64,000 bases of DNA, taken from contig JAKOVR010000077.1 of NCBI GenBank assembly GCA_029782025.1, forward strand, positions 1 through 64,000. The letters run 5' to 3'. A program made the position numbers and the translations under genes. Each line of letters opens with the position of its first letter. Position 1 is the stretch's first letter. The stretch is from Actinomycetes bacterium (GTDB taxonomy: Bacteria > Actinomycetota > Acidimicrobiia > Acidimicrobiales > Acidimicrobilacustridaceae). The notes beneath the pieces were generated by a model. That model was given only the letters and a program-made list of their open reading frames with translations. It ran no database searches and was not told where the DNA came from. Positions 7,209 to 16,133 of this stretch are shown piece by piece.

Positions 7209-7841
7209 TCACACGCTGCGCAAGAAGGCGACGAGGCGCTCGGCCACCAGCCCGGTGCGGCCGGCGAGGAAGTGGTCGGCGCCCGGGATGACCTCGACCT
7301 CGGTGTTGTGCCAGCCGGCGGTGGTGCTCCGGGCGCGGTCGGGCGGGTTGAACTCGTCGTGCTCGGGCACCTCGAGCCGCTTGGGTCTCGGGTCGGTGGC
7401 GGCGAGGTAGGCGTCCGGCGCCAGGATGCGCAGCGGCGGGGCCACGGCGTACCAGCCGGCCAATCGGGCATCGACCACGGCCAGGGACGTGTCGGCGCCG
7501 AAGGACCACCCGGCCACGACGAGGGGACGGTCGGGGGCGGCGCCGACGAGCGTGTCGATCCCGGCGACGACGTCGCGCTGCTCGTCCACGCCGTGGCCGT
7601 GGGTCCCCGCCGACCCCTCGACCCCCCGGAAGTTGAAGCGCAGAACGGCGACCCCGTGGGGCGGGAGCGTGCGGAACAGCTCGCTCGTGACCAGCGCCCG
7701 CATGGTGCCGCCGTGCAGTGGGTGGGGGTGGGCGAGGAGCACTGCCGCCCACGGCTCGGCCGGCACCACCAGCTCGGCCTCGAGCCGCACGCCGTCGTCG
7801 GCCACGAGCCACAGGGGGCGAACCGCCGAGTTTGCAGCCAT
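7209..7841 (-). CDS. Alpha/beta hydrolase (serine hydrolase, uncharacterised)
   Basis: 210 aa. The nucleophile elbow is [10 protein letters not shown]; the oxyanion region [11 protein letters not shown] and the C-terminal HFLAGR histidine complete a plausible triad. The family resembles small COG2945-type hydrolases whose substrates are mostly unknown. The ATG at 7841 is preferred because TACCGT lies 8 nt upstream in the shared palindrome at 7849-7860. It is divergent from the GroES-like gene, with only 24 bp between the two start codons. No signal peptide, so it is cytoplasmic. Confidence 0.8.
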   Translation of the reverse strand: MAANSAVRPLWLVADDGVRLEAELVVPAEPWAAVLLAHPHPLHGGTMRALVTSELFRTLPPHGVAVLRFNFRGVEGSAGTHGHGVDEQRDVVAGIDTLVGAAPDRPLVVAGWSFGADTSLAVVDARLAGWYAVAPPLRILAPDAYLAATDPRPKRLEVPEHDEFNPPDRARSTTAGWHNTEVEVIPGADHFLAGRTGLVAERLVAFLRSV

Positions 7842-7848
7842 GGACCGA

Positions 7849-7860
7849 GACGGTACCGTC
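7849..7860. promoter_or_regulatory. Palindromic bidirectional -10 element
   Basis: GACGGTACCGTC is a perfect 12-bp palindrome. It presents TACCGT on both strands, 6 nt before the plus-strand GTG (7866) and 8 nt before the minus-strand ATG (7841). One site can therefore serve as the -10 of two leaderless divergent genes, but not both at once. Confidence 0.5.
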
Positions 7861-7865
7861 ACGCC

Positions 7866-8192
7866 GTGGCCGACGACGAGAAGCTCCCGATCAAGATGCT
7901 GAACGACCGCCTGCTCGTGCGCATCGCCGGCCCGGAGGGGGAACGTCGGAGCAGCGGCGGCATCCTGATCCCCGCCACCGCGCAGATGAGCAAGCGCCTG
8001 GCCTGGGCCGAGGTCGTCGCGGTGGGCCCCAACGTGCGGGCCATGGAGACCGGCGATCAGGTGCTCTTCAACCCGGAGGACCGCTACGAGGTCGAGGTCC
8101 GGGGCGAGGACTTCATCATCCTGCGCGAGCGCGACATCCACGCCGTGGCCAGCCCCCGGCACGAAGAAGGCGGGACGGGCCTCTACCTCTGA
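7866..8192 (+). CDS. GroES-like co-chaperonin (Cpn10 family)
   Basis: 108 aa. The Cpn10 fold is visible: [26 protein letters not shown] at the start (first strands and mobile-loop region), [19 protein letters not shown] and a final strand [11 protein letters not shown]. It is about ten residues longer than typical GroES, with a C-terminal tail ending GTGLYL. No groEL is adjacent. The genome may hold a canonical groES elsewhere, making this a divergent paralogue. The GTG start at 7866 fits the leaderless promoter spacing. Confidence 0.8.
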   Translation: MADDEKLPIKMLNDRLLVRIAGPEGERRSSGGILIPATAQMSKRLAWAEVVAVGPNVRAMETGDQVLFNPEDRYEVEVRGEDFIILRERDIHAVASPRHEEGGTGLYL

Positions 8193-8255
8193 GCCGGCGG
8201 GCCGCCGGGGCGGTCGGTCCCCCGATACCGGTTGGGGGCCTCCCTGGTCCTCCCA

Positions 8256-8261
8256 TAGGCT
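8256..8261 (+). promoter_or_regulatory. Leaderless -10 element of hisI
   Basis: TAGGCT ends 8 nt before the hisI ATG at 8270. A GC-rich stem (8194-8199 with 8203-8208) lies just after the upstream GroES-like gene but has no T-tract. Confidence 0.4.
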
Positions 8262-8269
8262 GCCCCTCC

Positions 8270-8647
8270 ATGCCCGTGGTCACCCCGATCGAGCCCACCC
8301 CTGAGCAGCTGGCCCAGGTCACCTTCAACGCCGATGGCCTCGTCCCCGCGATCGTGCAGGAGCACGGCACCGGGCAGGTGCTGATGATGGCGTGGATGAA
8401 CGAGGAGTCACTCACCCGCACCTTCGCCGAAGGGCGCACGGTCTTCTGGAGCCGGTCCCGACAGGAGCTGTGGCGCAAGGGCGACACCTCCGGCGACCGG
8501 CAGTTCGTGCGCGAGGCCTACTACGACTGCGACGGCGACACCTTGCTGTTCGTCGTCGAGCAGGAGGGCAGGGGCGCGTGCCACACCGGCGAGCGGAGTT
8601 GCTTCTACCGCGCCTTCGGCCCGGCGTCGCCGGTCGAGCACCCGTGA
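8270..8647 (+). CDS. hisI: Phosphoribosyl-AMP cyclohydrolase
   Basis: 125 aa, the monofunctional enzyme that opens the purine ring of PR-AMP in the third step of histidine synthesis. The conserved [31 protein letters not shown] (metal-binding Asp/Cys) and [12 protein letters not shown] motifs are all present. There is no fused HisE domain and no hisE gene in the window. It has its own promoter-like TAGGCT and overlaps trpE by 4 bp (GTGA at 8644), linking histidine and tryptophan genes in one transcript. Confidence 0.96.
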   Translation: MPVVTPIEPTPEQLAQVTFNADGLVPAIVQEHGTGQVLMMAWMNEESLTRTFAEGRTVFWSRSRQELWRKGDTSGDRQFVREAYYDCDGDTLLFVVEQEGRGACHTGERSCFYRAFGPASPVEHP

Positions 8648-10167
8648 TCCGACCGTCCCGGGAGGAGTTCAAGGCCCTGGCCCGCGACCACACGGTGGTC
8701 CCGGTCTGGCAGGAGCTGGTGGCCGACCTCATCACCCCCGTGGCCGCGTTCGCCCGTTTGTGCGGCGATGACGAACCGGGGTTCCTGCTCGAGTCGGTCG
8801 AGCACGGCGAGCGGTGGAGCCGCTGGTCCTTCCTCGGGCGCCGCGCGGCGGCCGTGCTCACCTCCACCGGCGGGCGGGTCGAGGTGAGCGGTGGACGGCT
8901 CCCCCCGGGCATCCGGCTGGACCAGGGCATCCTCGCCGCCCTCGACGACGTGCTCGCCGTGTACCGGGCGCCCTCCCTCCCGGACCTCCCGCCCCTCCAC
9001 GGCGGCGTGGTCGGCTACCTGGGCTACGACGTCGTGCGCGAGGTCGAGCACCTCCCGGCCCCGCCCCCCGACGACCGGGGCTTCCCGGAGGCCGTCCTGG
9101 CCCTGGCCGGGGAGATCGCGGCGTTCGACCACTTCCGTCAGCGGGTCACGCTCATCGCCAACGCCTACGTCCTCGGCGAGCGCACCGACGAGGAGCTCGA
9201 CGCCGCCTACGACGACGCCGTCGCCCGGGTGGCCCAGCTCGCGGCCGACGGCGCGGCGCCGCTCGACGAGCCGCTGGTGGAGCCCCCGGGGCTCGACGAC
9301 GACCTGCCCGCCGTCACGTCGTCGATGGGGTCGGGCGTCTACCCGGCGGCGGTCGAGGCGGCCAAGGAGCACATCCTGGCCGGCGACATCTTCCAGGTCG
9401 TGCTGGCGCAGCGCTTCGATCTCGACGGCGGGCTCGGGGCCGAGCCGTTCGACTTCTACCGGGTGCTCCGTCAGGTGAACCCGAGCCCGTACATGTACTT
9501 CGTGCGCACCCGTGAGGTCACCCTGGTGGGTTCGTCGCCGGAGCCGATGGTCAAGCTCGTCGACGGCACGGTGATCTCCCGGCCGATCGCCGGCACACGG
9601 CGGCGGGGCACCACCGACGAGGACGACCGCCGCCTCGGCGCCGAGCTGCGGGAGCACCCGAAGGAGGTCGCCGAGCACGTGATGCTGGTGGACCTCGCCC
9701 GCAACGACGTCGGTCGGGTCGTGCGCTACGGCACCGAGAAGGTCGACGAGATGATGACCCTCGAGCGCTACAGCCACGTGATGCACCTCACCTCGCAGGT
9801 GTCGGGCCAACTGGCCGAGGGCCGCACGCCCATCGATGTGCTGCGGGCCACCCTCCCGGCCGGCACCGTGTCGGGGGCCCCGAAGGTGCGGGCCATGGAG
9901 ATCATCGACGCCCTCGAGCCGGTCAAGCGTGGTCCTTACGCCGGCGTGGTCGGCTACCTGGACTTCTCCGGCAACATCGACACCGCCATCGCCATCCGGA
10001 CGCTCGTCGTCTCACCCGACGGCACCGCGTCGGTGCAGGCGGGGGCGGGAGTGGTGGTCGACAGCGTCCCCGAGCACGAGGACCTCGAGTGCCGCAACAA
10101 GGCCCGGGCGTTGCTGGCCGCCGTGCCTGCGGCCCGTCGCATGACGGCGCAACGCCGGGCACACTGA
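8644..10167 (+). CDS. trpE: Anthranilate synthase component I
   Basis: 507 aa from a GTG overlapping hisI. It converts chorismate plus ammonia to anthranilate. [16 protein letters not shown] near residue 40 contains the LLES element that binds feedback tryptophan, which favours TrpE over PabB. The C-terminal chorismate-binding domain shows [35 protein letters not shown] and [13 protein letters not shown]. The amidotransferase partner trpG is not in the window, nor is trpD. The start matches the family's beginning well. Confidence 0.95.
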   Translation: MIRPSREEFKALARDHTVVPVWQELVADLITPVAAFARLCGDDEPGFLLESVEHGERWSRWSFLGRRAAAVLTSTGGRVEVSGGRLPPGIRLDQGILAALDDVLAVYRAPSLPDLPPLHGGVVGYLGYDVVREVEHLPAPPPDDRGFPEAVLALAGEIAAFDHFRQRVTLIANAYVLGERTDEELDAAYDDAVARVAQLAADGAAPLDEPLVEPPGLDDDLPAVTSSMGSGVYPAAVEAAKEHILAGDIFQVVLAQRFDLDGGLGAEPFDFYRVLRQVNPSPYMYFVRTREVTLVGSSPEPMVKLVDGTVISRPIAGTRRRGTTDEDDRRLGAELREHPKEVAEHVMLVDLARNDVGRVVRYGTEKVDEMMTLERYSHVMHLTSQVSGQLAEGRTPIDVLRATLPAGTVSGAPKVRAMEIIDALEPVKRGPYAGVVGYLDFSGNIDTAIAIRTLVVSPDGTASVQAGAGVVVDSVPEHEDLECRNKARALLAAVPAARRMTAQRRAH

Positions 10168-10171
10168 CGCG

Positions 10172-11077
10172 ATGCCCGATCCCACACCGCCGTCGTCCAC
10201 GCTCGTCGCCTTCCCCTTGGCCCGCGACGTCGTCGTGGCCGAAGGACCAGACGCCGCCACCTACCTGCAGGGCCAGCTCTCCCAGGACGTGGCCGGCATG
10301 CCGGTCGATTCGAGCCGCTGGACCTTCGTGCTGGCGCCGCAGGGGAAGGTCGAGGTCTGGGCGCGCGTCACCCGGGAAGCCGACGACCGGTTCCTGCTCG
10401 ACGTCGACGCCGGCGCGGGCGAGGGCGCTCGGGCCCGCCTGGCCCGCTTCCTGTTGCGGACGCGGGCCGAGCTCGTGCTCCTGCCGGCCACCGGATCCTC
10501 CGGGTGGGCCCTGCGGGGGGCGTCCGCCGCCGAGCTCGATCGATGGGACCCACCCCACGGCGTCTACCTCGACGCGCCCGTCGGCCTCGCCGGCGCCGAC
10601 GGGCGTGACCTGGTCGCCACCCACCCCTTCGACCCGCCGCCGGGAGCGCGGGAGGGCGCCGCGCCCGAGCTGGAGCGGTGGCGCATCGCCCACGGCATCC
10701 CGGCCGCCGGCGCGGAGATCGGGCCCGACGTGATCCCGGCCGAGCTGGGACGGCGCATCATCGACGCCTCCGTGAGCTTCACCAAGGGGTGCTACACCGG
10801 GCAGGAGCTGGTGGCCCGCGTGGATTCCAGGGGCGGCAACGTGCCCCGCCACCTCCGGGTCGTCGAGGCGCCGGCGGGCACGGCGATGGCGGTCGGGGCC
10901 GTGCTGGTGGACCCGGAGCACGGCGAGGTGGGGACGATCACCAGCGTGGCCGCCGGCTCGCCGGTCGATCCGGTGCTGGCCCTGGGCTTCGTGCGTCGCG
11001 TCGCGTCGGGGGCCACCGTGCTCCGCCTCGGCGCGCCCGACGGTCCCGAGGTACGGGTGGCCGAACCGGGGGACTGA
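10172..11077 (+). CDS. ygfZ: YgfZ/GcvT-like folate-binding protein
   Basis: 301 aa. The signature KGCYTGQELVAR, with its conserved Cys, identifies the YgfZ family. These tetrahydrofolate-binding proteins help in maturation or repair of certain Fe-S enzymes. The N-terminal YLQGQLSQDV and ending of the GcvT-like C-terminal barrel are complete. It follows trpE by 4 bp and probably shares its transcript, although the function has no direct link to tryptophan. It is convergent with the histidine kinase gene, six bases away. Confidence 0.9.
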   Translation: MPDPTPPSSTLVAFPLARDVVVAEGPDAATYLQGQLSQDVAGMPVDSSRWTFVLAPQGKVEVWARVTREADDRFLLDVDAGAGEGARARLARFLLRTRAELVLLPATGSSGWALRGASAAELDRWDPPHGVYLDAPVGLAGADGRDLVATHPFDPPPGAREGAAPELERWRIAHGIPAAGAEIGPDVIPAELGRRIIDASVSFTKGCYTGQELVARVDSRGGNVPRHLRVVEAPAGTAMAVGAVLVDPEHGEVGTITSVAAGSPVDPVLALGFVRRVASGATVLRLGAPDGPEVRVAEPGD

Positions 11078-11083
11078 GCGCCC

Positions 11084-12805
11084 TCAGGCGCCGGGCGTGG
11101 CCGGCACGGGCAGGCGCACGACCATCCGCGTACCACCGGCCGCACCGGCGTCGGCGTGGACCGAGCCGCCCATCGCATCGACCAGCTCGCGCACGATGGC
11201 CAGCCCGAGGCCCGAGCCGGCCTCCTTGCGCTGGACGGTCGCCGCTGCCACGTAGAGCCGCTCGAACACGTGCGGCCGGTCTTCCGGGGGGATGCCGGGA
11301 CCGTCGTCGAGCACCTCGAGCCGTGGGCCGTCGGCGTCCGCGGCCACCACGACGGTGATCGTGGTCGAGGCGAACTTCAGCGCGTTCTCGACGAGGTTGG
11401 CGACGACCTGCTGGAGCCGATCCCCGTCGCCCAGGGCTGCCACCGGCCCGTCGGGAGCGTCGAGGACGATGCGCAGACCGTGGGACTCGACCTCCCGACG
11501 GAACCCGTCGACCGAGTCGGTGGCCAGCTCCACGAGGTCGAGCGGTGCGATGTCGAGCCGGAAGCGCCGGGCATCGAGCTTGGCCAGGTCGAGCAGGTCC
11601 TTGACCAGTCGCTCCAGTCGTCGGGATTCGGCCAGGATCACGTTGGCGGCGCGCTGCGGGTCGGGCGCGGCGCCGTCGGCCAACGCCTCGGCGTAGCCGC
11701 GGATCGACGTGAGCGGGGTGCGCAGATCGTGGGAGACCGAGAGCAGGAACTGCTGCTCGAGCCCCTTGGACCGCTCCAGGGCCTCGGCCATGGCGTTGAT
11801 CGAGTGGGCCAGCTCGTCGAGCTCGTCCCTCCGGGTGTCGTCGGTGAGGACGTGCTCGGGCAGGCGGGAGGTGAGGTCGCCGGCGGCGATGCGGGTGGTG
11901 ACCGCCGTCGCTTCCCGCAACGGATCGGTCAGCCGTCGGCTGAGGAACAGCGCGACGAAGGTGGCGAAGCCAAGGGTGAGCCCGGCGGCCATCAGGAACC
12001 ACTGCACGGAGTCGCGCAGCGGGTTGGCGGCACGCTGGATGACGATCACCGAGATCTCGCCCTCGCCGGCGTTGACGGGCGCGGCGGCGAAGAGCTCGGT
12101 GCCATTGGTGCCGCTCACGGTGGATCCGGCCCGCAGGCGGGCGGGATCCAGGCTGGCGAGCGTGAGGCCGGGTGGCAGCGGCGGGCCGATCACCTGGTCG
12201 GCGCCGTCGAGGGTCACCAGGTCGATCGACTCCTTCGACAAGGTGTCCTGCAGTTGGGTACGCGACTCGTTCTGCCGGCGCTCCTGGGCGCAGCTGATCT
12301 GGCGGTAGCGGTCGACGGTCTGGCGGGCGGCGCCGGTGACGGCGTCGCTCGGGGCGGCGCAGAACGCGTCACGGAGGCGCTGCAGCGTGGTCTCGTCGGG
12401 TTTGGCGCAGAAGTCGGACCGGGCCTGGCGCACGTCGGCTGGCAGGGCGTCGGCCACGCGGGGCAGGAGGTTCACACAGAGCTGCGCCTTGACGGCCTCG
12501 GGCGACTGGGTCCGGTCGGCGGCGCACACCAGCGCCCGGAGCTGCGCCGTGGCGTCGGCGCGGGTCGTGCCGCCCGGCCCCCGGCAGACGAGGGTCCGGA
12601 TGACGGAGAGGTCCCGTTCGGTGAAGGCCACGACGCGGGCGCTGCCGAACCCGACGAGATCGGCGGTGGTCTCGGCCTGCTGGCGCAGGTCGGCCTCGGT
12701 GGCGTTGCGGGCGCCCACCCGGGCGAGCAGCAGCGCACCCGCACCGGCGAGGATGAGGGCGGCGGCGACGGTACCGAGGATGGCGATGGTGAGCCGGCGG
12801 GTCAT
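11084..12805 (-). CDS. Membrane sensor histidine kinase (HAMP, HisKA, HATPase)
   Basis: 573 aa. A first transmembrane segment lies near residues 7-28 and a second near 268-292, enclosing an extracytoplasmic sensor of about 240 residues with ten or so cysteines and no recognised fold. A HAMP linker follows, then HisKA with the phosphorylated His in SHDLRTPLTSIRGY, and a HATPase domain with NLVENALKFA, DDGPGIP and GSGLGLAIV. It is downstream of its OmpR-type regulator with a 60-bp gap, so the two form a two-component operon. The signal is unknown; paired Cys residues suggest disulfides outside the cell. Confidence 0.93.
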   Translation of the reverse strand: MTRRLTIAILGTVAAALILAGAGALLLARVGARNATEADLRQQAETTADLVGFGSARVVAFTERDLSVIRTLVCRGPGGTTRADATAQLRALVCAADRTQSPEAVKAQLCVNLLPRVADALPADVRQARSDFCAKPDETTLQRLRDAFCAAPSDAVTGAARQTVDRYRQISCAQERRQNESRTQLQDTLSKESIDLVTLDGADQVIGPPLPPGLTLASLDPARLRAGSTVSGTNGTELFAAAPVNAGEGEISVIVIQRAANPLRDSVQWFLMAAGLTLGFATFVALFLSRRLTDPLREATAVTTRIAAGDLTSRLPEHVLTDDTRRDELDELAHSINAMAEALERSKGLEQQFLLSVSHDLRTPLTSIRGYAEALADGAAPDPQRAANVILAESRRLERLVKDLLDLAKLDARRFRLDIAPLDLVELATDSVDGFRREVESHGLRIVLDAPDGPVAALGDGDRLQQVVANLVENALKFASTTITVVVAADADGPRLEVLDDGPGIPPEDRPHVFERLYVAAATVQRKEAGSGLGLAIVRELVDAMGGSVHADAGAAGGTRMVVRLPVPATPGA

Positions 12806-12865
12806 GGTGCTGCGGCCTCCACGGTGCCACGGAGGTGTGAGGAAACGATGAGGAGCCCGGGCGGG

Positions 12866-13546
12866 TCAGTCGAGCCGGTAGCCCACGCCCCACACCGTGG
12901 AGAGCGGGAAGGCGTCGGTGAGCTTCTTGCGGAGCTGGCGGACATGGACGTCGACGGTCCGCTCGTCGCCGATCCAATCGGCCCCCCACACGCCGTCGAG
13001 CAGCTGGCGCCGGGTGAGGGCGAGACCCCGGTTCTCGACGAGGTAGGCGAGGAGATCGAACTCCCGGGCCGCCAGCGGCACCACCTCGCCCCGGAGGCGG
13101 GCTTCGCGGCGTCCCTGGTCGACCTCGATGTCGCCGACGGCGAGGACGGTCGGCGTGTCGCGCGCGGGACCGTCGGCCCGGCGCAGGATCGCCTTCACCC
13201 GGGCGACGAGCTCACGGGGGGAGAAGGGCTTCGTGACGTAGTCGTCGGCCCCCATCTCGAGACCGAGGACCCGGTCGACCTCGCCGTCGCGGGCGGTGAG
13301 CATGATGATCGGGATGTCGCTGGTGGTGCGCAGCCGTCGGCACACCTCGAGGCCGTCGAGGCCCCCGGGCAGGCCGACGTCGAGGATCACCAGCTTGGGT
13401 TGGCGGTCCTTGACCAGGCGCAGGCCGGCCTCGCCGTCAGCCCCCTGGTACACGCGGTAGCCCGCCTGCCGGAGGTACATGTCGACGAGGTCGGCGATGT
13501 TGGGGTCGTCCTCGACGAGGACGATCACGGTCTCCTGCTCGTTCAT
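12866..13546 (-). CDS. OmpR/PhoB-family response regulator
   Basis: 226 aa. The receiver domain (residues 1-120) has the acidic pocket EDD, the phospho-acceptor Asp in VILDVGLPG, LTA and the Lys in VTKPFSPREL. The C-terminal winged helix (about 130-226) ends with the typical TVDVHVRQLRKKL and GVGYRLD. It is the cognate partner of the kinase encoded just downstream. An unusual extra GG after the acceptor Asp loop (GLPGGLDGLEV) lengthens the beta3-alpha3 loop by one or two residues. Targets unknown. Confidence 0.94.
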   Translation of the reverse strand: MNEQETVIVLVEDDPNIADLVDMYLRQAGYRVYQGADGEAGLRLVKDRQPKLVILDVGLPGGLDGLEVCRRLRTTSDIPIIMLTARDGEVDRVLGLEMGADDYVTKPFSPRELVARVKAILRRADGPARDTPTVLAVGDIEVDQGRREARLRGEVVPLAAREFDLLAYLVENRGLALTRRQLLDGVWGADWIGDERTVDVHVRQLRKKLTDAFPLSTVWGVGYRLD

Positions 13547-13593
13547 GGCGGGTTCATGGTCGCACAGCGGGGGGTGCCGGGCGCGGCACGTCG

Positions 13594-13599
13594 TACCAT
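13594..13599 (+). promoter_or_regulatory. Leaderless -10 element of the J-domain gene
   Basis: TACCAT ends 6 nt before the GTG at 13606. Confidence 0.4.
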
Positions 13600-13605
13600 C
13601 GGCGG

Positions 13606-14166
13606 GTGAACCACTACGAGGTCCTCGGGGTGGCGCCGGACGCGTCGCCGGTCGAGGTCCGTCGGGCCTACGTCGCCAAGGCCAGGGCCCACCACCCCGA
13701 CTTCCATGCCGCCACCGGCGGGAGCGAGCGCGCCCGCAGCGAGCGGCAGATGCAGCTCGTCAACGACGCCTGGCACGTCCTGGGGGACCCGTCGCGCCGA
13801 GCCGACTACGACCGGACGCTCTCGTCGGCTCGCCCCTCGCTGTCGACGGCGCGGCCCTCGCCGCCGCGGCGGACCGCCAGCGGTGCCAGCGTGCACTTCC
13901 GACCGCTCGACCCCGACCCCGACGACGGTGACGCGTTCGACGAGTCGGACGTGCCCTTCGAGCGTCCGGGGCGGACCCCACCCCGGTGGATGGTCCTCGC
14001 CCCGCCCGCCGCCGTCGCCGGGGGGCTGGGGCTGGTCGTGTTGGGACTCGTCGTGTCCTTGCGCGCCGTGGTCGCCCTCGGGGTCCTCGGCGTCGCATTG
14101 GGTGCGGTGGGGTTCCTGCTGGCGCCGTTCTATGCCATGACGGGCGGCCACGGGCCACGCCGGTGA
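13606..14166 (+). CDS. J-domain membrane protein
   Basis: 186 aa. Residues 1-70 are a DnaJ J domain with YEVLGVAPDAS and the HPD motif in HHPDFH, so it should stimulate an Hsp70. A Pro/Ser/Arg-rich linker and an acidic stretch follow. Two hydrophobic helices (about 125-150 and 155-178) anchor it in the membrane. There is no Gly/Phe region, zinc finger or client-binding domain, so it is not a general DnaJ. It may recruit DnaK to the membrane. Divergent from the response regulator by 59 bp. Confidence 0.85.
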   Translation: MNHYEVLGVAPDASPVEVRRAYVAKARAHHPDFHAATGGSERARSERQMQLVNDAWHVLGDPSRRADYDRTLSSARPSLSTARPSPPRRTASGASVHFRPLDPDPDDGDAFDESDVPFERPGRTPPRWMVLAPPAAVAGGLGLVVLGLVVSLRAVVALGVLGVALGAVGFLLAPFYAMTGGHGPRR

Positions 14167-14207
14167 GGTCCGGGGCGAACCACGTGCGCCGGCCGCGGCC
14201 CACGCCC

Positions 14208-14213
14208 TAGTGT
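14208..14213 (+). promoter_or_regulatory. Leaderless -10 element of the ABM gene
   Basis: TAGTGT ends 8 nt before the ATG at 14222 and may drive the following trpC as well. Confidence 0.4.
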
Positions 14214-14221
14214 GCGCGGCC

Positions 14222-14533
14222 ATGACCAAGATCTCCTCCTTCGTGAAGCTCACCGCCCAGCCCGGCAAGCGCGACGAGCTCGCCGACGCCCTGCGCACCA
14301 TGTACCCGACGGTCGAGGAGGAGACGGGCACCGAGATCTACGCCATCAACTTCGACAACGCCGACGAGAACGCCGTGTGGATGTTCGAGCTCTACACCGA
14401 CAACGACGCCCTGGTGACCCACGGCGGCTCGGCGGCGATGGCGAACCTGTTCGGGCTGCTCGGCCCGCTGCTCGACGGCGCCCCGTTGATGGTGTTCTGC
14501 ACCCCCACCGACGCCAAGGGCTTCGACCTCTGA
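14222..14533 (+). CDS. Antibiotic-biosynthesis-monooxygenase-fold protein (ABM/dimeric alpha-beta barrel)
   Basis: 103 aa with the ferredoxin-like ABM pattern: a first strand SSFVKLTAQPGKRDEL, ETGTEIYAINFD, and WMFELYTDNDALVTHGGSAAM. Such proteins form dimeric barrels and include quinol monooxygenases and heme-degrading enzymes, but many have no known substrate. Asn/Trp/His catalytic residues of heme monooxygenases are not clearly arranged here. It is separated from the trpC GTG by one base, so it is co-transcribed with the tryptophan genes. Confidence 0.75.
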   Translation: MTKISSFVKLTAQPGKRDELADALRTMYPTVEEETGTEIYAINFDNADENAVWMFELYTDNDALVTHGGSAAMANLFGLLGPLLDGAPLMVFCTPTDAKGFDL

Positions 14534-14534
14534 G

Positions 14535-15323
14535 GTGACGACCTACCTGGATCGCATCCTCGAGGCCCACCGCGCCGCCGCCGCCGCCGACCCACGCTCG
14601 TTGGCGGCCCTGCGGGCCGAGGCCGAGGCGGCCACGGCGCCGCCGCGGGGGTTCCGGCAGGCCCTGCTCGACGCCTCGGCGGGCGGGCATCCCGCGGTGA
14701 TCGCCGAGGTGAAGCGCCGATCCCCGTCGAAGGGGGCGTTGTGGGCGGATCTCGATCCGGCCGCGTTGGCGCGCGAGTACGAGGCGGGAGGGGCGGCCTG
14801 CCTGTCGGTGCTCACCGATCGCGACCACTTCGGTGGCTCCCCGGCCGACCTGCAGGCCGCTCGGGCGGCCTGCTCGCTCCCCGTGCTCCGCAAGGACTTC
14901 ACGGTGGACGCCCGCGATGTCTGCGATGCCCGCCTGATGGGGGCCGACTGCGTGTTGTTGATCGCCGCCGCTCTCGACGACGACGAGCTGGCGAGCTTCC
15001 TCGGCCTGGCCCGAGCGCTCGGGCTCGACGCGCTGGTGGAGGTCCATGACGAGGCCGAGCTCGAACGGGCCATGGCGACCGGTGCCGACCTGGTGGGGGT
15101 CAACCAGCGCGACCTGGTCACCTTCAAGGTCGACACCGCCCGGGCCGTGCGGATGGCCCCGAAGATGCCCGGTGGGGTGGTGCGGGTGGCCGAGTCCGGC
15201 ATCACCGGCGCCGACGACGCGCGGCGCCTGGTCGAGGCCGGGTACCACGCGTTGCTGGTGGGGGAGGCGTTGGTCACCTCCGGCGCCCCCGCTGCCGCGT
15301 TGCGGGCGATTACCGGTACGTGA
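14535..15323 (+). CDS. trpC: Indole-3-glycerol-phosphate synthase
   Basis: 262 aa (beta/alpha)8 enzyme converting CdRP to indole-glycerol phosphate. Catalytic residues are in AEVKRRSPSKG (Glu, Lys), LRKDFTVD (Lys) and the phosphate-binding VAESGI and LVGEALV motifs. The GTG start lies one base after the ABM stop codon. It is monofunctional, not fused to TrpF. It begins a block trpC-trpF-trpB-trpA that lacks trpD. Confidence 0.95.
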   Translation: MTTYLDRILEAHRAAAAADPRSLAALRAEAEAATAPPRGFRQALLDASAGGHPAVIAEVKRRSPSKGALWADLDPAALAREYEAGGAACLSVLTDRDHFGGSPADLQAARAACSLPVLRKDFTVDARDVCDARLMGADCVLLIAAALDDDELASFLGLARALGLDALVEVHDEAELERAMATGADLVGVNQRDLVTFKVDTARAVRMAPKMPGGVVRVAESGITGADDARRLVEAGYHALLVGEALVTSGAPAAALRAITGT

Positions 15324-15341
15324 CCGGCCGGTCGGGTCCGG

Positions 15342-15347
15342 TAGCGT
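15342..15347 (+). promoter_or_regulatory. Leaderless -10 element of trpF
   Basis: TAGCGT in the 30-bp trpC-trpF gap, ending 6 nt before the trpF GTG; a possible internal promoter for trpFBA. Confidence 0.35.
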
Positions 15348-15353
15348 GTCGCC

Positions 15354-16124
15354 GTGTTCGTGAAGATCTGCGGGACGACCAACGAGTCCGACGCGCTGTT
15401 CGCCGTGGCCATGGGCGCAGATGCCGTGGGGTTCGTGTTCGCTCCGTCGCCACGGCAGGTGGCACCGACCCTGGTCCGTGACATCGTGCGGCGGCTCCCG
15501 CCGGAGATCATGACGGTGGGCGTGTTCCGGGACGAGGCCACGCAACGGGTGGTCGACATCGTGAACACCTGTGCCCTCGGCGGGGTCCAGTTGCACGGGC
15601 ACGAGGCGCCGGCCGAGTGTCGCTGGGTCCGGGAGCGGGTGCCGTTCCTCATCAAGGCCTTCCCGGCCGGTGATCACCTGGTGGAGCGGGTCGGCGAGTA
15701 CGACGCCGCCGACGCCATCCTCCTCGACGCCCCGTCGCCGGGCTCGGGCCAGTCCTTCGACTGGAGCGTGGTCGACCTCCTCCCGCGCGGCCGCCGGCTC
15801 ATCGTCGCCGGCGGCCTGACCCCCCAGAACGTGGGCGAGGCCATCGAGCGGACCGGGGCGTGGGGGGTCGACGTGGCGACCGGCGTGGAGTCCACGCCCG
15901 GCCACAAGGACGCGCGCAAGGTGCATCGGTTCTGCCGGATGGCCAAGAGCTACACGGCCCCGGTCTTCGAGGGCGATCACCTGCTCATGCCGCTCGACTT
16001 CGACTTCGAGGCGTACGGCGACGGGCTCGGGGAGTTCGACGGCGACGGCACCGGGCTGGTCGACGACGGCGACGGGGGCCCCGCCGTCCTCTACGACTTC
16101 GACGAGCCCGCCGAGCTGGGCTGA
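15354..16124 (+). CDS. trpF: Phosphoribosylanthranilate isomerase with acidic C-terminal tail
   Basis: 256 aa. Residues 1-205 match TrpF: VKICGTTNESDA (catalytic Cys), VQLHGHE, an Asp in LLDAP, VAGGLTPQNV and VDVATGVES. Typical TrpF is about 205 aa. Here some 50 extra residues follow (from about 207), rich in Asp, Glu and Gly with aromatic residues, and without similarity to any family I recognise. The reading frame and codon use run smoothly through the tail, so it appears translated. The tail ends 9 bp before trpB. Its role is unknown. Confidence 0.92.
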   Translation: MFVKICGTTNESDALFAVAMGADAVGFVFAPSPRQVAPTLVRDIVRRLPPEIMTVGVFRDEATQRVVDIVNTCALGGVQLHGHEAPAECRWVRERVPFLIKAFPAGDHLVERVGEYDAADAILLDAPSPGSGQSFDWSVVDLLPRGRRLIVAGGLTPQNVGEAIERTGAWGVDVATGVESTPGHKDARKVHRFCRMAKSYTAPVFEGDHLLMPLDFDFEAYGDGLGEFDGDGTGLVDDGDGGPAVLYDFDEPAELG

Positions 16125-16133
16125 CCGTCCACC

